DNA of 64,000 nt from Lates calcarifer. Its lineage: Eukaryota > Chordata > Actinopteri > Centropomidae. Of the stretch, positions 43,756-56,400 are shown in pieces. Numbering within the stretch: position 1 is the stretch's first letter; the number at the start of each line of letters is the position of its first letter. Location: NCBI RefSeq assembly GCF_001640805.2, contig NC_066838.1, forward strand, positions 2,635,101 to 2,699,100, read 5' to 3'. The notes beneath the pieces were generated by a model, which saw only the letters and a list, made by a program, of their open reading frames with translations, ran no database searches and was not told the DNA's origin. A program made the position numbers and the translations under genes.

Positions 43756-46700
43756 TCAGAGTTCTTCTTTATGATTTAATTTCCCAGGCTTGTCCATGCC
43801 AAAAAAGGAGGATGGAAGGCCATGCACATCCCGCTCCCTCTTCACAAAGGCAGAAAAGGACGAGACACAGTTGCCGATGAAGTGGTCAGCACGGCCTAAG
43901 ATGTATAGGTCCAACTGGGCCGAGTCTGGCTGGAGACTCACCACTTTCACCTGTTGAGGCCGGATACACAAATTAACAAGCATGTAAGGAATACAATATT
44001 GTAACAGTAAGCAAGTGAGAGTATTTCTCATTTCTCAACAATGCTAAAGATGATGTAAAAAATCAAACAAAAAAAAAAATGTTGACTGTAAAATTTCCAT
44101 ATCAGAAAAATTACACGTACAGTATTCTGCTAATTTGCCAACTGTGAAAAAAAACCTTCTTTGTAATATCTAACTAGTTACTTGAAGTCTGTTACTGTAG
44201 AAACAAAAGAGTCAAATTTACAGGTGGAGTTGCTTATGACACACTTGTGAACACATCACAGAGGCTTTATACACCCACCTTGCCCTTGAAGAGCTTTTCA
44301 ATATCTCTGCTGTGGGATTCTGAGTCAGTGGCGATGTAGACAGAGCGGGCAGAGGCCTTCTTCACCCACAGCTTGACGGCCCTGCGAATCTCCGCCAGGT
44401 CAGGAAGGCACATGGTCATGGTGAGAGGCAGGGCTGTCTGGCGGTTGTAGCCGACACACTGTGGAGAGGCCATGAAGTGAGGCCCTGTGTCGCCACTCTT
44501 CAGCATTTTACATGCATTTTGCTGCAGTGGATGAAAAGAAAAGACTTAGATCTGACCAGTTGATGAAGGGGGTGAGAACCAACCAAGAACTGCACTGTAC
44601 ATTCCTGCAGATCGTAAAGTTACATATGTCACCCAAAATCTACCATGGCTCTAGATTGTAACTCAAAGGAAAAATCAGTTGACATTTATTCTTTACATCA
44701 TCAACAAATCCCATACAAAGACTAAAAATAACAATGAATGTTCCCTACGAACAAGTACTGTGTGTGTATCCAAAGCCTGATATAGCTTATTCCTCTGTGG
44801 CACAGAGATCCACTGTTGTCCAAAAACTATTAAACACATCAGTGAGTCACAATGTTACACTGAGTGACACGTTCCTTTATTACCATGAACACACACACTC
44901 AAGTTTATTTTTGATTCAGCCACATATACACTACACTGTTCTGCTGCCCCAAATACTCATCAGAGCACCAAATGTGTATTAATCTGCTGCTGAATGTAGT
45001 CCCCAACAAATGCACCATTTCCTCCTGTTTGAGTAATGTTTGATGGAAAACTACAGTGGTCAGCTGTTTTAGAAAATGACTGAGTCTTTCATAAAAATCA
45101 GACTACACTTTTGTGAAGTGTAATGAAAAACGTACACTGCAGTAAGAATCAATGGGCTTGGAGCCAAGTGTCACTGACGAGGTAACACATTTTTAGCCAC
45201 AGACATCAACATTTCCTTACGTAAATTAAAACATGATGTTACTTGTCCATCTATTATCTAGACCGCTTATCCGTTAAGGGTCGCTGGAGTCACCAATTAA
45301 CCTAACCTGCATGTCTTTGGACGGTGGGAGGAAAACCCATGCAGGCACAGGGAGAACATGCAAACTTCACACAGAAAAGACCAGGGCTAACCAGGGCTCA
45401 CACCCGTAACCCTCTTGCTGTAAGGCGATGGCGCTAACCACACCACCACCACGCCGCCCTGATATCTAGGTGTGAACAGATATATAATTGTCTGTATGTG
45501 AGCCTGAGTGATTGAGAAAATGAAACATGAGCCCCGATTACACAGAGATCATGGTATACTGGCATTAAAAACACCCTCCACATTACACCATCTCTGCTCT
45601 CTGCTTGTTTACACTGAACCAAACAAAGTTAGCATAATGCTGCCCCAGTGCATGATTTTATGTAACATGCTTATACGGCAGAATCAGAGGCATGATGTGT
45701 AACACAAGTGCTGGCGTCAGACGGTATCTATTCTGCCACAACATGCCCAACCCAAACCCCAGCTCATACATCAAGAAGCTCATCTCACCCAGTCGATGCC
45801 AATCCTCAGGTGAACGCCAACATATGGCCTGGTCAGCAAGGCAGCAATGTGCTCCTCTCCCTCCTTCACCATCTTGTCTGACCACACCACATAGCGTTGT
45901 AGACCCACATGCTCCTCAATCACAGGGAACTGTGCAGGGGCCCCAGGCAGTGCCAGGACAGGGTGCTCAGAGGGAGGGAACCTGTTCCAACAGGGGAAGC
46001 ATGAAGACAATCTGCCTGTTCACAGCGTCAGAGGAGGCCACGTTTTTTTTTTTTTTTTTGATAAATAATCAATGGAGAACAGAAACCTCACCAGTCAGTC
46101 GATCAAGCACTGTTGCTTATAAAGATGTGAGATTTTTTTATGTCTTATGTCATCCATGATAATCCTAAACATGTCTACAGTCCAGTGGGGCACTGTACTC
46201 ACTTTTTCATCCACTGAGGTTGGTGGTAGGCACTAAAAGAAATACCACCAAACAAGACAGATTTGTCAAATTCCACACCGACATACTCCCAGAATGGACC
46301 AAATGGGTTCCCATCCTGAAAATGAATCAGACCCATCTGTCAGTGTTAGGACAACGGTACAGTAACACTAGCCTCATAATTACATGGTTCATAATAATAG
46401 TCTTTTGGCCACCAGATGGCAGCATTTCACCCTCACCTTTTTCACTAACAACCACCATCATTTGTTAAGATAAGATAAATGTACTTTATTGATTCCGTGA
46501 GGGAAATTCTTGGATGTTGTTGATGACAAGGTAGATCTTAAGCCTTTATAGCATCAGCTTTCAAATAAAGCTAAATCTATGCTTCTTTACTTTCACCTTA
46601 CTATTTCAAATCTTTCAGGAAAGAGAAAAGGTACATCAGTAGACTATGAAAGCAGCCACCAATATCAACAGATAATCACTAGCTAACACTCATCAACCAC

Positions 46701-48254
46701 ATGATCTGTTCCACTGGACCTTCATAGGGCAGGATTTCTTGTCTGCACTCCGCTGTGCAGCAGTCTCAAAGCAGTAGGCATTCCTCTGTCCTGAAGGCCA
46801 GTATTTGGGAGCCAGCTTCTCCATGAAGTCCTCCAAACTGACCACACGGTGGTAGGCAGACAAGGCTTCTAACTGGAAGAACTCCCTGTAGGGAACATGG
46901 ACCTGAAAGTAATAAAGTAATTTAAAAAAGGGGGGTTGGTGGAATAAAACAGCACTGTCTAATTCAAGTTTAAAGCATAAGGCTGGTGATATTCTTAGTT
47001 GTTTTTTGTGTGTCAACAAATCTCATGAAAAGACCAAAACCGACAATATGCTACTCCATCTCTTAATACTTTTTAATACTAATTTCCAAAGGTAGCTGGC
47101 AACTGTAGATTTTTTTTTTTTGACCAAACAGGAGTAACTAGTGTATTTCTTGAGGACTATTTTCAGCTGCAGATCTGGTGCTCTAGCAGTCTGATTTTCT
47201 TGCACTTATGGACCAAAGACAACCATTTATATATACAGATGGTGTAAATTATTCATAAATTATGACAATATTCAGTTTAGGTAATATATACGGTTAACTA
47301 TGCTTAATGGCAAAAAACAACCCTGCACCTGTACAGCATTCAACAATATCTACTTAAATTGATCCTGTATTTTTATTTTATTTCATTGTATTTGTTATTT
47401 ACATGCCCAATTTGTTTTTGTTATTTATGTGACTTGGCTAGTGTAATCAAAGAAAAGGGTATCATTAAATGTATATCTGTTCATCTACATTATAAATAAT
47501 CACATTTGTGTGACTGCACTCAGTGACAGTTCCTTATTTCTCACTGACTGTACTTACATTAGTGTAAGGGGGAGTGTGGTGACGGTACACTATCCAGGGA
47601 GGGACTGCCAGGGTTCGGTTCAACATCTTTGCAAAGGCCATAGATCCCAGGAAGTGGTCTGCCTGGTTTCCAAAGCGACCTGAACAACAGCAGCGGTCAC
47701 TTTTGCACTCTTATTTGAAACTGTTCCAACTTTACTCATGACAAGAAAACGACAAGTTGAGCTTGAGAGAATGACTTGCTAACACGGCAGAGTAACAGCT
47801 GTATTGTTCCACTTTCTCAAGTTTGTTCTAAGCTCAACTAAGTTAGCTGCTAACTAGCTACTGTTTCGTTTCCTCTGGCGGTAAGTGTTCAAATGTTCTC
47901 GCAGTTGAATGTTTATTGACCTACACAGTATGTCGAACTGAAGACTGGCTCCTAGCACAGTTCAAACACTGGTATGGGTTTATATTTAGGCGTTGTACCT
48001 TTGTGGCTATAAAACGCCACTCTCAATTTGTGAATGAGTGAAGTTTTGGACTTGCTAGCTCTGTTCTGTTGAAAGAGTGCGAAAATCTAAGTATCTGCTA
48101 CAAGAAATTCATTACCCATGCACGGGCAGTACAAAACGTAGCCATTCTCATCCCACTTCAGTTCTTCAGCAAAAGTCCGACAAGTTTGGAGAAAAAGTGA
48201 TGAAACTAAAAATGTCAGTGAGAGAGCTTGAAGTGCTTGTTGCTTAACCGCCAT
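43756..48254 (-). CDS. pofut1: GDP-fucose protein O-fucosyltransferase 1
   Basis: Minus-strand exons: 48254-48116, 47679-47558, 46902-46720, 46315-46203, 45981-45789, 44521-44279 and 43950-43756; 395 residues (human 388). The N-terminus [19 protein letters not shown] is a signal peptide. After it come the family landmarks [43 protein letters not shown] and, at the catalytic site, [13 protein letters not shown] with the Arg at about residue 245 (human Arg240 equivalent). TDSESH and [20 protein letters not shown] complete the GDP-fucose pocket. The C-terminus is KEEL, an ER-retrieval signal where human has RDEF. Role: transfers fucose from GDP-fucose to Ser/Thr in EGF repeats of Notch and ligands in the ER. 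Most introns follow canonical GT-AG; the donor after exon 46902-46720 is GTCCAG. Next gene on the same strand is kif3b, as in human. Confidence 0.96.
45243..45465 (-). mobile_element. SINE copy with internal deletion, in a pofut1 intron
   Basis: Reverse complement of the 36281-36623 SINE: 'tccatctattatctagaccg', 'cctgcatgtctttggacggt', 'gaacatgcaaacttcac' and the head 'accaccacgccgccct'. The middle section (the 'gggtgtaccccgc' body region) is deleted. No clear target-site duplication remains, so it is older than the kif3b-intron copy. Confidence 0.75.
46462..46530. repeat. Short dispersed repeat fragment ('aagataagataaatgtactt')
   Basis: The phrase leading into 'tttattgattccgtgaggga' and 'aattcttgg' is a widespread fish-genome motif, close to a consensus AAGATAAGATAACTTTATTGATCCC. 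It is the end of a dispersed element of unknown class. Only about 60 bases are recognisable here, in a pofut1 intron. Confidence 0.4.
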
Positions 48255-48340
48255 TGTGGTTCATTTAATGTCCCAGCATGCACTGGCCTTCGCATACTTT
48301 TTCTTCTTTGGGTTCATTGAGGGATTTAAACGCGAGTCAG
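48255..48340 (-). promoter_or_regulatory. pofut1 promoter with ZNF143-like motif
   Basis: Immediately upstream of the pofut1 ATG the plus strand reads 'tgtcccagcatgcactgg', resembling the CCCAGCATGC core of ZNF143/THAP11 sites found near housekeeping gene starts. The motif is about 20 bases from the ATG, so it may instead lie in the 5' UTR. Confidence 0.35.
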
Positions 48341-51300
48341 ACCTGTGTCTACAGCCACCCACTGTACCGGAGGAGTAAAAGCATGTTGTAAAAGTGTGTG
48401 GCAGGCTTCACTGCATCCCTGGTAAAAACATTCAAAATTGTAATTGTATCCTTTAACCCGGAGAGATAAAAAGTAGTGTAGTAGGCCTATTTCCAGTATT
48501 TGTCATTCAGTACAAAGAAACAGTAACTTAATGTAAGTAAAGGAGAATCATGGGAGTCACTTACTGAAGACATGTCCAGACTCAAGTTGTTTTATATCTT
48601 TATAGACTATGAAGAAAATTGACTGACTGTAAATCTCATGAAAACTTGTTTTCAAGTAGCCTGTTTCTCTAAAGCATTAAGCAATGTAAGTTAAGCTTAA
48701 GTTTAACACTCAGAAACTCAGCTAATCTGCTTTAATCAGATTTAATTGATAGTGGTCCAAAAACATAAGTATATACCAGATAATCAGACTGAACTTTGAA
48801 TCACTTTATTCATTCAGCTGGACATTGTATTCATATTGACTGATTACTTGCCCTGACCTTCTGAAAGTGAGTGATTACTTTTTACTGCTGAAATTGTTTT
48901 TAAAAAAATATGATTAATTATTGATTTAATAGTTATTTCTGAAAGTTGACTTGCAACAACTTGTACAGCTGTGTCAGTCTCATCCACACATATGAACATA
49001 CACATGTCACCTTTTTTCATCAACATAGCCTGGTAGCTAGCTGTAGCTGTAGCCCACCTACAAAGCCCTGATGGGATGGTTGCTTTTCAAATGGACTGAA
49101 ACAGCCATCAGTGGGTATAACACCAGACCTGTTTGAATCTATAGACAGATCAGAGAAGTTGGCAGCAAATCAGGGGCCAGACTAACACAAGCAGGCAAAA
49201 AACAAATAAACCCTTTCATCAAAGTTTGATTTAAATATTTCTAAATTCTGATTTGTGAGCTGAAATTTGTGACTTTGTGACTTTTTTTCTTTCTGAGCCC
49301 TGCCCACTTTAAACCAGTGGGAGCAGCAAAGACAAAAACAGAAATCTCTAGATGGAAATGATAACAAATTCTCTTTAAGCCATCAGTTGCTCTGCTGTAG
49401 ATAACTAGAAATATAATATCTGTAACAGATCACTAAAGACATTACTAATCATTACATCATAACAGTATGATGTGAGTAATGTTGTGATTTTTCATCAGGG
49501 TGGATAAAGTATGAAAAGTTTTATTCCAAACTGAGACCGTTGAAAACTTGACACAACTCTTGCAAAATGAGGATGTGAGAATACACTTCAGTTTTTTTCT
49601 CCCCTGACATAAAGTGTTTTAGTGTATTTATTTTTTGCAACCAGACAGAAGAAAAACAACACTTTACCTTTCCAGTTATTAGTGTTCCCGACAATTGAGA
49701 CATCTGAAAGCATTTAATCAAAGCACTGTACATGCATTAATACTCATTCAGTGGACTTGACAGCTCAAAGCCTAGATAAATGTTTCTGTGCCACCCAAAC
49801 ACTGGTTGAAATGAATAGTTGAATCTAATGTTACAGGAACAACATTCACTTGTTGAACTAACTCACACGCTTTAAAAATGAATAATGATGGGCACCAGCA
49901 CATTTAAAGTTTGGAAGAAAATCACAGCTTTACAGAAAGTAAAACACTATATCAGTGATTCAGTAAAAATGTCTTTTGCTTATTCTCATCTGATCATTCC
50001 TGCAGACTGACATTCAAAGCGGTCACACAAAGTTCACACTGCAAAGGAAAAAAAAAGAATTAGACCTTCCTACTTTGCCTCTGATTCCTGGTGGAAATCA
50101 GATGGAGCCAATCAGTGCTATGTCCAATGATAAAGACAACATGAAACAATGAGCAGCGTTCCCAGAGCTCTGTCATTATTGGTTCTTCATGAGATGCTCA
50201 CATGTGTGCTCAACATGCCCAAACCCAGTGTGCTGGGTAGGCATGGCAACATGTGGCCTGGGTGCGGTCTCAAACCTTTGTTACTTTCATTTAAATGTGT
50301 GGACTCTCTGCCAGCCTGCCTTGTTTGACTGAATCAACTGATAATTGCTTAAATATGTCACATTAAAGAGTTCATTATCTACTGTTGAGAGGCTCAGTGA
50401 CACAGTTGAGCTGCATATATGATATGATCTGGGTACAATTTGTTGCTCATTATTACCAGGGATAATTGTATGTATGCAATTCAATTGTAATAATAGATTA
50501 TTATGATCTAACAAAGAGCACATGTGGCCAAAACACACAAAAAAGTATTTCTGATTCTTGATAAAGGCTTTAATTTTTTTCTGTATTTACACCAAAATCC
50601 ATGTCTGTTCTATGCGAGTTCTTCACAATGAAGAGTTGGGGAAGTTTTCTACTTTTTCGGGCCTTTGCTTTGAAAGATACTTAATCCCTCCACATCCTCC
50701 AGTTCAGCCAACCTAGTGTAACGTATTCTCTCTTTGTGTTCAATCACTCTCATTTTTCTTTTCTCTGATGCTCGACAGCTGGCTGTTCTTTCCTTTTTTT
50801 CCTGTGTCGTTCTCTGTGTCTGCTCCTCCCCCATCCCTTGAACACACACTGTTTTTCATTGTTAGAGATGACAGCAATGATAACAATGCAAAGAACCACA
50901 ACTCACAGCCGGAGTACGAGATAGAGGCAGAGACAGAGAGACTTCCTTCAGGTGAACAAATGACATTCATCACAATCACCAAGTGAAACAAAAATGTATA
51001 CCTTACTTTACTAAATATCTTTCCATTTTCTTAGCTATTTATAAAGTAGTGGTAATGGTAATGATTGTAGTTATAAATTAATCAACTAATGGTACAGTTG
51101 TTACGTAAAATGAGGTTGTACATTTTGTTGTTTTGTGTCTCTGACTCACTGTCCTGTGTTCTAACAATTTCATTTCCCTTTTTTAAAACAATAAGTTCCT
51201 CACTCTTTACTTTGAGAAGCTGCAGAGTAAGAAGGTTTGCTTTTCATCACAACATCTAAAGATGCATGTATGTCACCCACATTGCCTCTCTTCTCCCTCT

Positions 51301-51590
51301 CTCTTATCCTCTGCCTTGTTCTTACTCACTGCTGATGCAGAATAACAGGCCTAGCTCTCTGCCTGTGGCCTTTCAGAAGAGGGAAATAAGGTAGTCAACC
51401 TCAAACAATCCGCCTCCTGTTGACCTTTCTGTGTTGTTACTGACAACCTGGCTTTCAGTTCAACTGAAGGCTGTGACTAGCATGTGTGGTGTAATTTCCC
51501 AGTTTCAGCATGCAAAGACCAGATACATTTACAGCTGAGAAAATGTTCAATCCTCCCAATCTACAATTTTTCTACCAAATAGGTCTTTAA
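48340..51590. other. Intergenic region upstream of pofut1
   Basis: AT-rich with no recognisable gene or well-formed repeat. One exon-like segment at about 50867-50950 has a TTTTCATTGTTAG acceptor-like lead and a CAG|GTGAAC donor-like end with an open frame (SQPEYEIEAETERLPS). It matched no family known to me and is not annotated as a gene. Confidence 0.4.
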
Positions 51591-53480
51591 AACAAAATAA
51601 GGAGCAGGAGAGAAAGTTTTCCTCAAAATAATTAAAAACAAATCTATAATACAAACTACCAAAAAAGTAAGTAATTTGATCTCTAAAGATTAAAATTAAG
51701 TTTTAGAGGAGTTGAGAAAACAATGCAAAACTAAGAAAACTCTTTTGACCGAAATGGTCGTTTTTACTTTTAATTTTCCTCTCAGCTGTGGATCTCTTGT
51801 TTGACAGCAGTGTATGGATATAAACTGAATCTAAGATAAAGGTAATAAAAAAGCAACAAAACTTACTTTGGCTTCAGAAAACCAGCCAAACCTAGTAAAA
51901 CTCTGTTAAGAAAACAAATTCCTGCTTTTAGTTTCAGTTTGTCTGTTTTCCACTCAGCTAGGGTTCCCTATGACAGAAGTATCTCTAATGACTTAGATGA
52001 AGATGAATTAATCTAATCATGTGGATTTAGAGATGTTAAAAATTTAGACAAATCTCTCAAAGCACTAGTGACAAAATTCCCTTTATTTTTATGTTTCTCT
52101 CAGGTCCACCCATTTGGTGGAATTGTGGCTCAGTACATGAATAAATGAAACTAATACAAAAGTTAAAAAACAAATTTTGGCTCAAAAGATTTATTTAGAT
52201 TTAATTGTGCTAAGACAAAAATCCAAAAGTAACAAGGCTTTTAACGAAATCCCTGTTTTGAATTTTAGTTTTTCCCAGTTGGGATCACTCTATGACAGCA
52301 GTATGTTTTAGTGACGCAGATAAAAACTAAATCTACTATTAAAATATTTTTAAAGAAGTAACACAATTAATTTCACTGTGAGGTTTCAGTTTGAGTTAGG
52401 TGTTAAGAAAACTTGACAAAACTCTTTTTTTTACAAAATGCCTGTTTTTATTTTTATGTTCTTTTCAGCTCTAACTTAGACAGAGTCGTGTTAGTTACTG
52501 GTTAAAATCTGAATTTTACATGAAACTTAAGGCAAATTCTTTTCAGCCCAAAAAATGTATACACATTTAGATGTGTTGGGAAAATAACTAAAACTAAATG
52601 TCTATTTTTATTTCTAGTTTTCCTCTCAGGCAGGATCCCTCTTTTCTGTGGCATGCTTTCATGATATGGATAAAAACTGACATACAGGTAACAAAAACTT
52701 TAAACTGAAAAAAAAGTTAATTATGCAAATTTATTTTTTTGTTTTTCTCTCAGCATCCCCCTCTTAGCAGCAATGCATCTTAGAGATGTGAATAACAAAT
52801 CATTTTAAAATAAGAGTAATACGTAGGTAACAAAACTCAGCTGTGAGGATTTATTTCACCATCTCCATGGTGTTGCAAAAACAGGCCAAAGCAAAACTCT
52901 GACTTTTATTTTTAGTTTTTCTCTCTGCTCAGATCATTCCATGCCAGGGCTGGGCTGTAGTAACATGGATAAACCCTGATTGAAAATAACAAAACTCTAA
53001 AGGTTCCCATATATTTAGTCTCAGGAAAACTAGAAAACTGCTCAATACTAACAAATCTCTGTTGACAGAATACATATTTTTAGTTTTACTTTACCTGTCA
53101 GCTAAGACCCCTTGTTTGACAGTAGTCAGAAACTGATTCTAACATAAAAGTGACAAACAGGTAACGTACTCATTTTGCTTGTAAAGATTTACTTAGAAGT
53201 GTGAGAAAACAAACAAAACTCTGTTGAAAAAATGTCTTTCTTTATTTGTCCAGTCAGGGTCCTCCTTTGGCTGTAGCTTACCTTAGTGATGTAGATTAAA
53301 ACTAAGAGTGAATATGAAAGTCAGGAAATCTATCTAATGTCAGGTTTTGAAGATTTATTTAGATTAAGAGTTGTTAAGAAAACTTGACCTAACCCTTAAA
53401 ACTCTTGTCATTATTTTTAGTTTCCTCTCAGCTTGGATCTCCCTTTGGCAGCAGCGTGCCTTCATGACATAGATGTGTTC
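51590..53480. repeat. Degenerate tandem array, about 165-bp period, roughly 11 units
   Basis: Each unit repeats the same order of phrases: (1) 'tttttagttttcctctcag' plus a variable 'ctnggatc'; (2) 'cagcagtgt..cttagtgat'; (3) 'gataaaaactgaatct'; (4) 'agatttatttagatt'; (5) 'gttaagaaaac.. caaaactct'; (6) 'aaaatgcctgtttttat'. Anchors of phrase 1 fall near 51782, 51952, 52099, 52268, 52462, 52625, 52750, 52926, 53095, 53250 and 53426, that is spacings of about 125-195 and mean about 164. Units are diverged and contain small insertions and deletions. No coding potential. Confidence 0.8.
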
Positions 53481-56400
53481 CACCCATCCACCTTATCAAC
53501 CTGCTGCAGACCGCTGGTGTGGGCTGACTGTGACCTGATACCCCAGCTCATCACAGAGGAGTCGGTCCCAGCTGAGATAGACTTCCCCACCTTTGCTGTG
53601 CCTGTGTGAACCCTGAAATTATCACACACCAGATGCTCAGTGGTTGGATGATATACACAGGATGTGATCACTGGTTATCTCTCAGTGCAACACCACTGTG
53701 TTTGACATCATCTGAACAGGTATTAGCATGTGGCGCAACATTTGTGCTTTGCACAGTAATCACATAGACATTTGGGGTATGTGCTAAAGTAAATATGCTT
53801 GGCTGTTGGCCGTGCTGTGGCACTGGGCATTTACGGTAGAATTACAGCCAAATATTAATTTATATTTTAAACCCTGGTGAAAGCAGAAATTCTTAAGCCT
53901 TTTGGGTAAAAACAGAATAAATTTAGCCTCACCCTGAGACCCATGGCTCATTAAAACACACTATATAGGGTAACAACCTATTTTTACACAGCTATAATTA
54001 AGGAAATGCTGGCCCAAACAAAACTGAGTGAGAAAATAATGTATGTCCACAACGTGCCTCAGTCCAATGTCTGTAAAAACTGGAAGGGATGGTGGTGTCT
54101 CTCTCTTTGTGTCTCCCCCCCCCCCCACCCCACCCCAATCCTTTCAAAGCTGTTTATCGCCCATCTCCACTAATGTAAACCGCCCATCTGTTTTAAACAA
54201 AACACATAAAAACACACACATAGTCATTTCCCACCACGCCAGGCCCTGAAAGAAAGGATTGCTGGTTATTCTGGTGGCAAGGAAATACACTCCAGATGTG
54301 AACAAATTGTCCCCCTTACTAATTGCCATTGTATTCGCTGATGCTGATTTTGGATCGCTTAGGTTTGGGTAGATGGGGCTGAGAATGCTTGCCAGAACTT
54401 GATAAGTGCATGTGTGTGTATTTATTTGGAGGCTTGAGAGTGTGTGATTATGAAGCTATGGTGTTAAAAGAGGAGCTGTGAGGTAAAGGGTGTTAAAGGA
54501 AGGAGAGGTAATTTGGGATGACACCAGAGGAATAGTTGGTGATCTGACTACTGTTATACCCAGCAGGCATCAACAGACACAGATGTTTCTGCTCAATGCC
54601 TGATGAAGGCTTTATTTAAAGGAGCCCATTGCTTTCTTCCGTCCTGTCATCATAACTTCTGAAAGGCTGGCTTCCTTGTCCCTTACAGTGCATCTAATCA
54701 GGACTGATTAGGTGTGTGGTAGCCAGAGACATGCAGGGGAGTGGCTGTTCTGGAGGCTGCCCCTGCTGTCATGTCGGTTTCTGCATGTGAAAGGTTCCAT
54801 AGATGGTCTGGAGAGATGAGAGAGACAGACAGAGAGGAATCAGAGGAAGTCAGCGCCACGGGATGATGTGGCGTCTCATCAGACAGTTAAAAATCACTCC
54901 ACAACTCTAAATAACAGACCACCATGCAACTGCAATCAACCTGACTGTGGTCGCACCAACCACACTGCAATCCAAATAAACAAACAGTGGCATAATGAAA
55001 GAAGACTCCCTCTTTATGCTGGGAAACTACTTCACCTCATCCATCTTCAACCTTGTGTTTCTCTCTATCATCTATTCTTGTCCAGTGTCAGTTTGTTTTG
55101 CAGCATCCTCACATGAGAAGCTGCAGGAGAAAATGGAACACAACAACTGCATCAGACTGCAGTTGGTCTAAAGAGAGACAATTCCCCCTGAACAGAGCAT
55201 TAAAACAACCCTGATAACCATGGATCATTTGAATGACATTCATGTAACTCAACGAATCAATGACACTGTAATAATACGATACCACACAGACAAAACCTTT
55301 TGTTATATACTCACAGTAATTTTATTTTTAGACTGATGAAAAATATCATACATATATATATGTCATGTGCAACTGCTGTATAATGCTGCCTCCTGTAACA
55401 CATGTCCAGTTTACTGTGAAAAAATGTAACTAATGTGAATCAGATAACATTTGACATTCTCTCAATTTCTTTATTTACTATGGGCTAAATAACCAGTTGT
55501 CTTTGGTTTTATAAGATTTTAAACACTTTTAAAAAGTTTTCTGTTTAATGACTGTGTCTTTTTGGTAGTTTTGACTTTATGTTTAGTTTTCATAAATTAT
55601 TGGATTAAAAAAGGAGAACATTTACAAATAATTATGTGTGGTATGTGTTTAAAGGATTAACCCAATTTCTGTAACAAATTGCAAAGAAATAATTGCATCA
55701 ATATGGTCAAATATCCATGTCTTTCAAACCTCCACATAAAAGTCTCATTGGATGTATATTGTGGAAATGTATGATGATGTACTGTATTACTCACCCTGAG
55801 ATCATTTTAATATTTTAACTTCAGCTCATTACTTAATCTCAACTTCCTCAATTTAAATATCTCATTCTTTGTAGTTCTTTAATTGTTTTGTATTGTTTAT
55901 AATGAATGAATGAATGAATGAATATATGTACATTATACATACATACATACATTCTTAAGTAGTCTGTTTTTTTTTTCCTTTTACATTAAGTTATTATCAT
56001 GTTTCACTCGGGCTGCTGTTACAAATAAATGTTTGCTTCAAGACCATTTACTTGGTTTTTTAAAGCCTAATCGAAGGTTTAACGACATCCTTATCTTAAC
56101 ATGAACCTATTGTGATTTTATCCCTCCAGAGCTCCACAACTCAAATTTGTTTTGAATCCCGTTTTTCTTGCAGTTATGTTTGTATTTGAACAGGACAGCA
56201 GCCCCGCACAGAAAAATAAAAGTCCGACCGCTGGGACGATTAAAATAATACCTGCGGAGTTTAGGTCCAGCATGATGACTGTCCTCACAGCTTCTCTGAC
56301 AGGAAAAGCCTCACTACACCATGTTCACTCACTGCTTCACCACACTGCAGCAACAGGTAAGCCTATGGTGGCTTAGGAGGCATTTCCCTCTGAACAACAG

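Noticed and set aside
50649..50991. Open frames on both strands near an exon-like AG...GT pair
   Set aside because: No family match, no neighbouring exons that would extend the frame, and surrounding sequence is AT-rich unique DNA. Reported only as part of the intergenic description.
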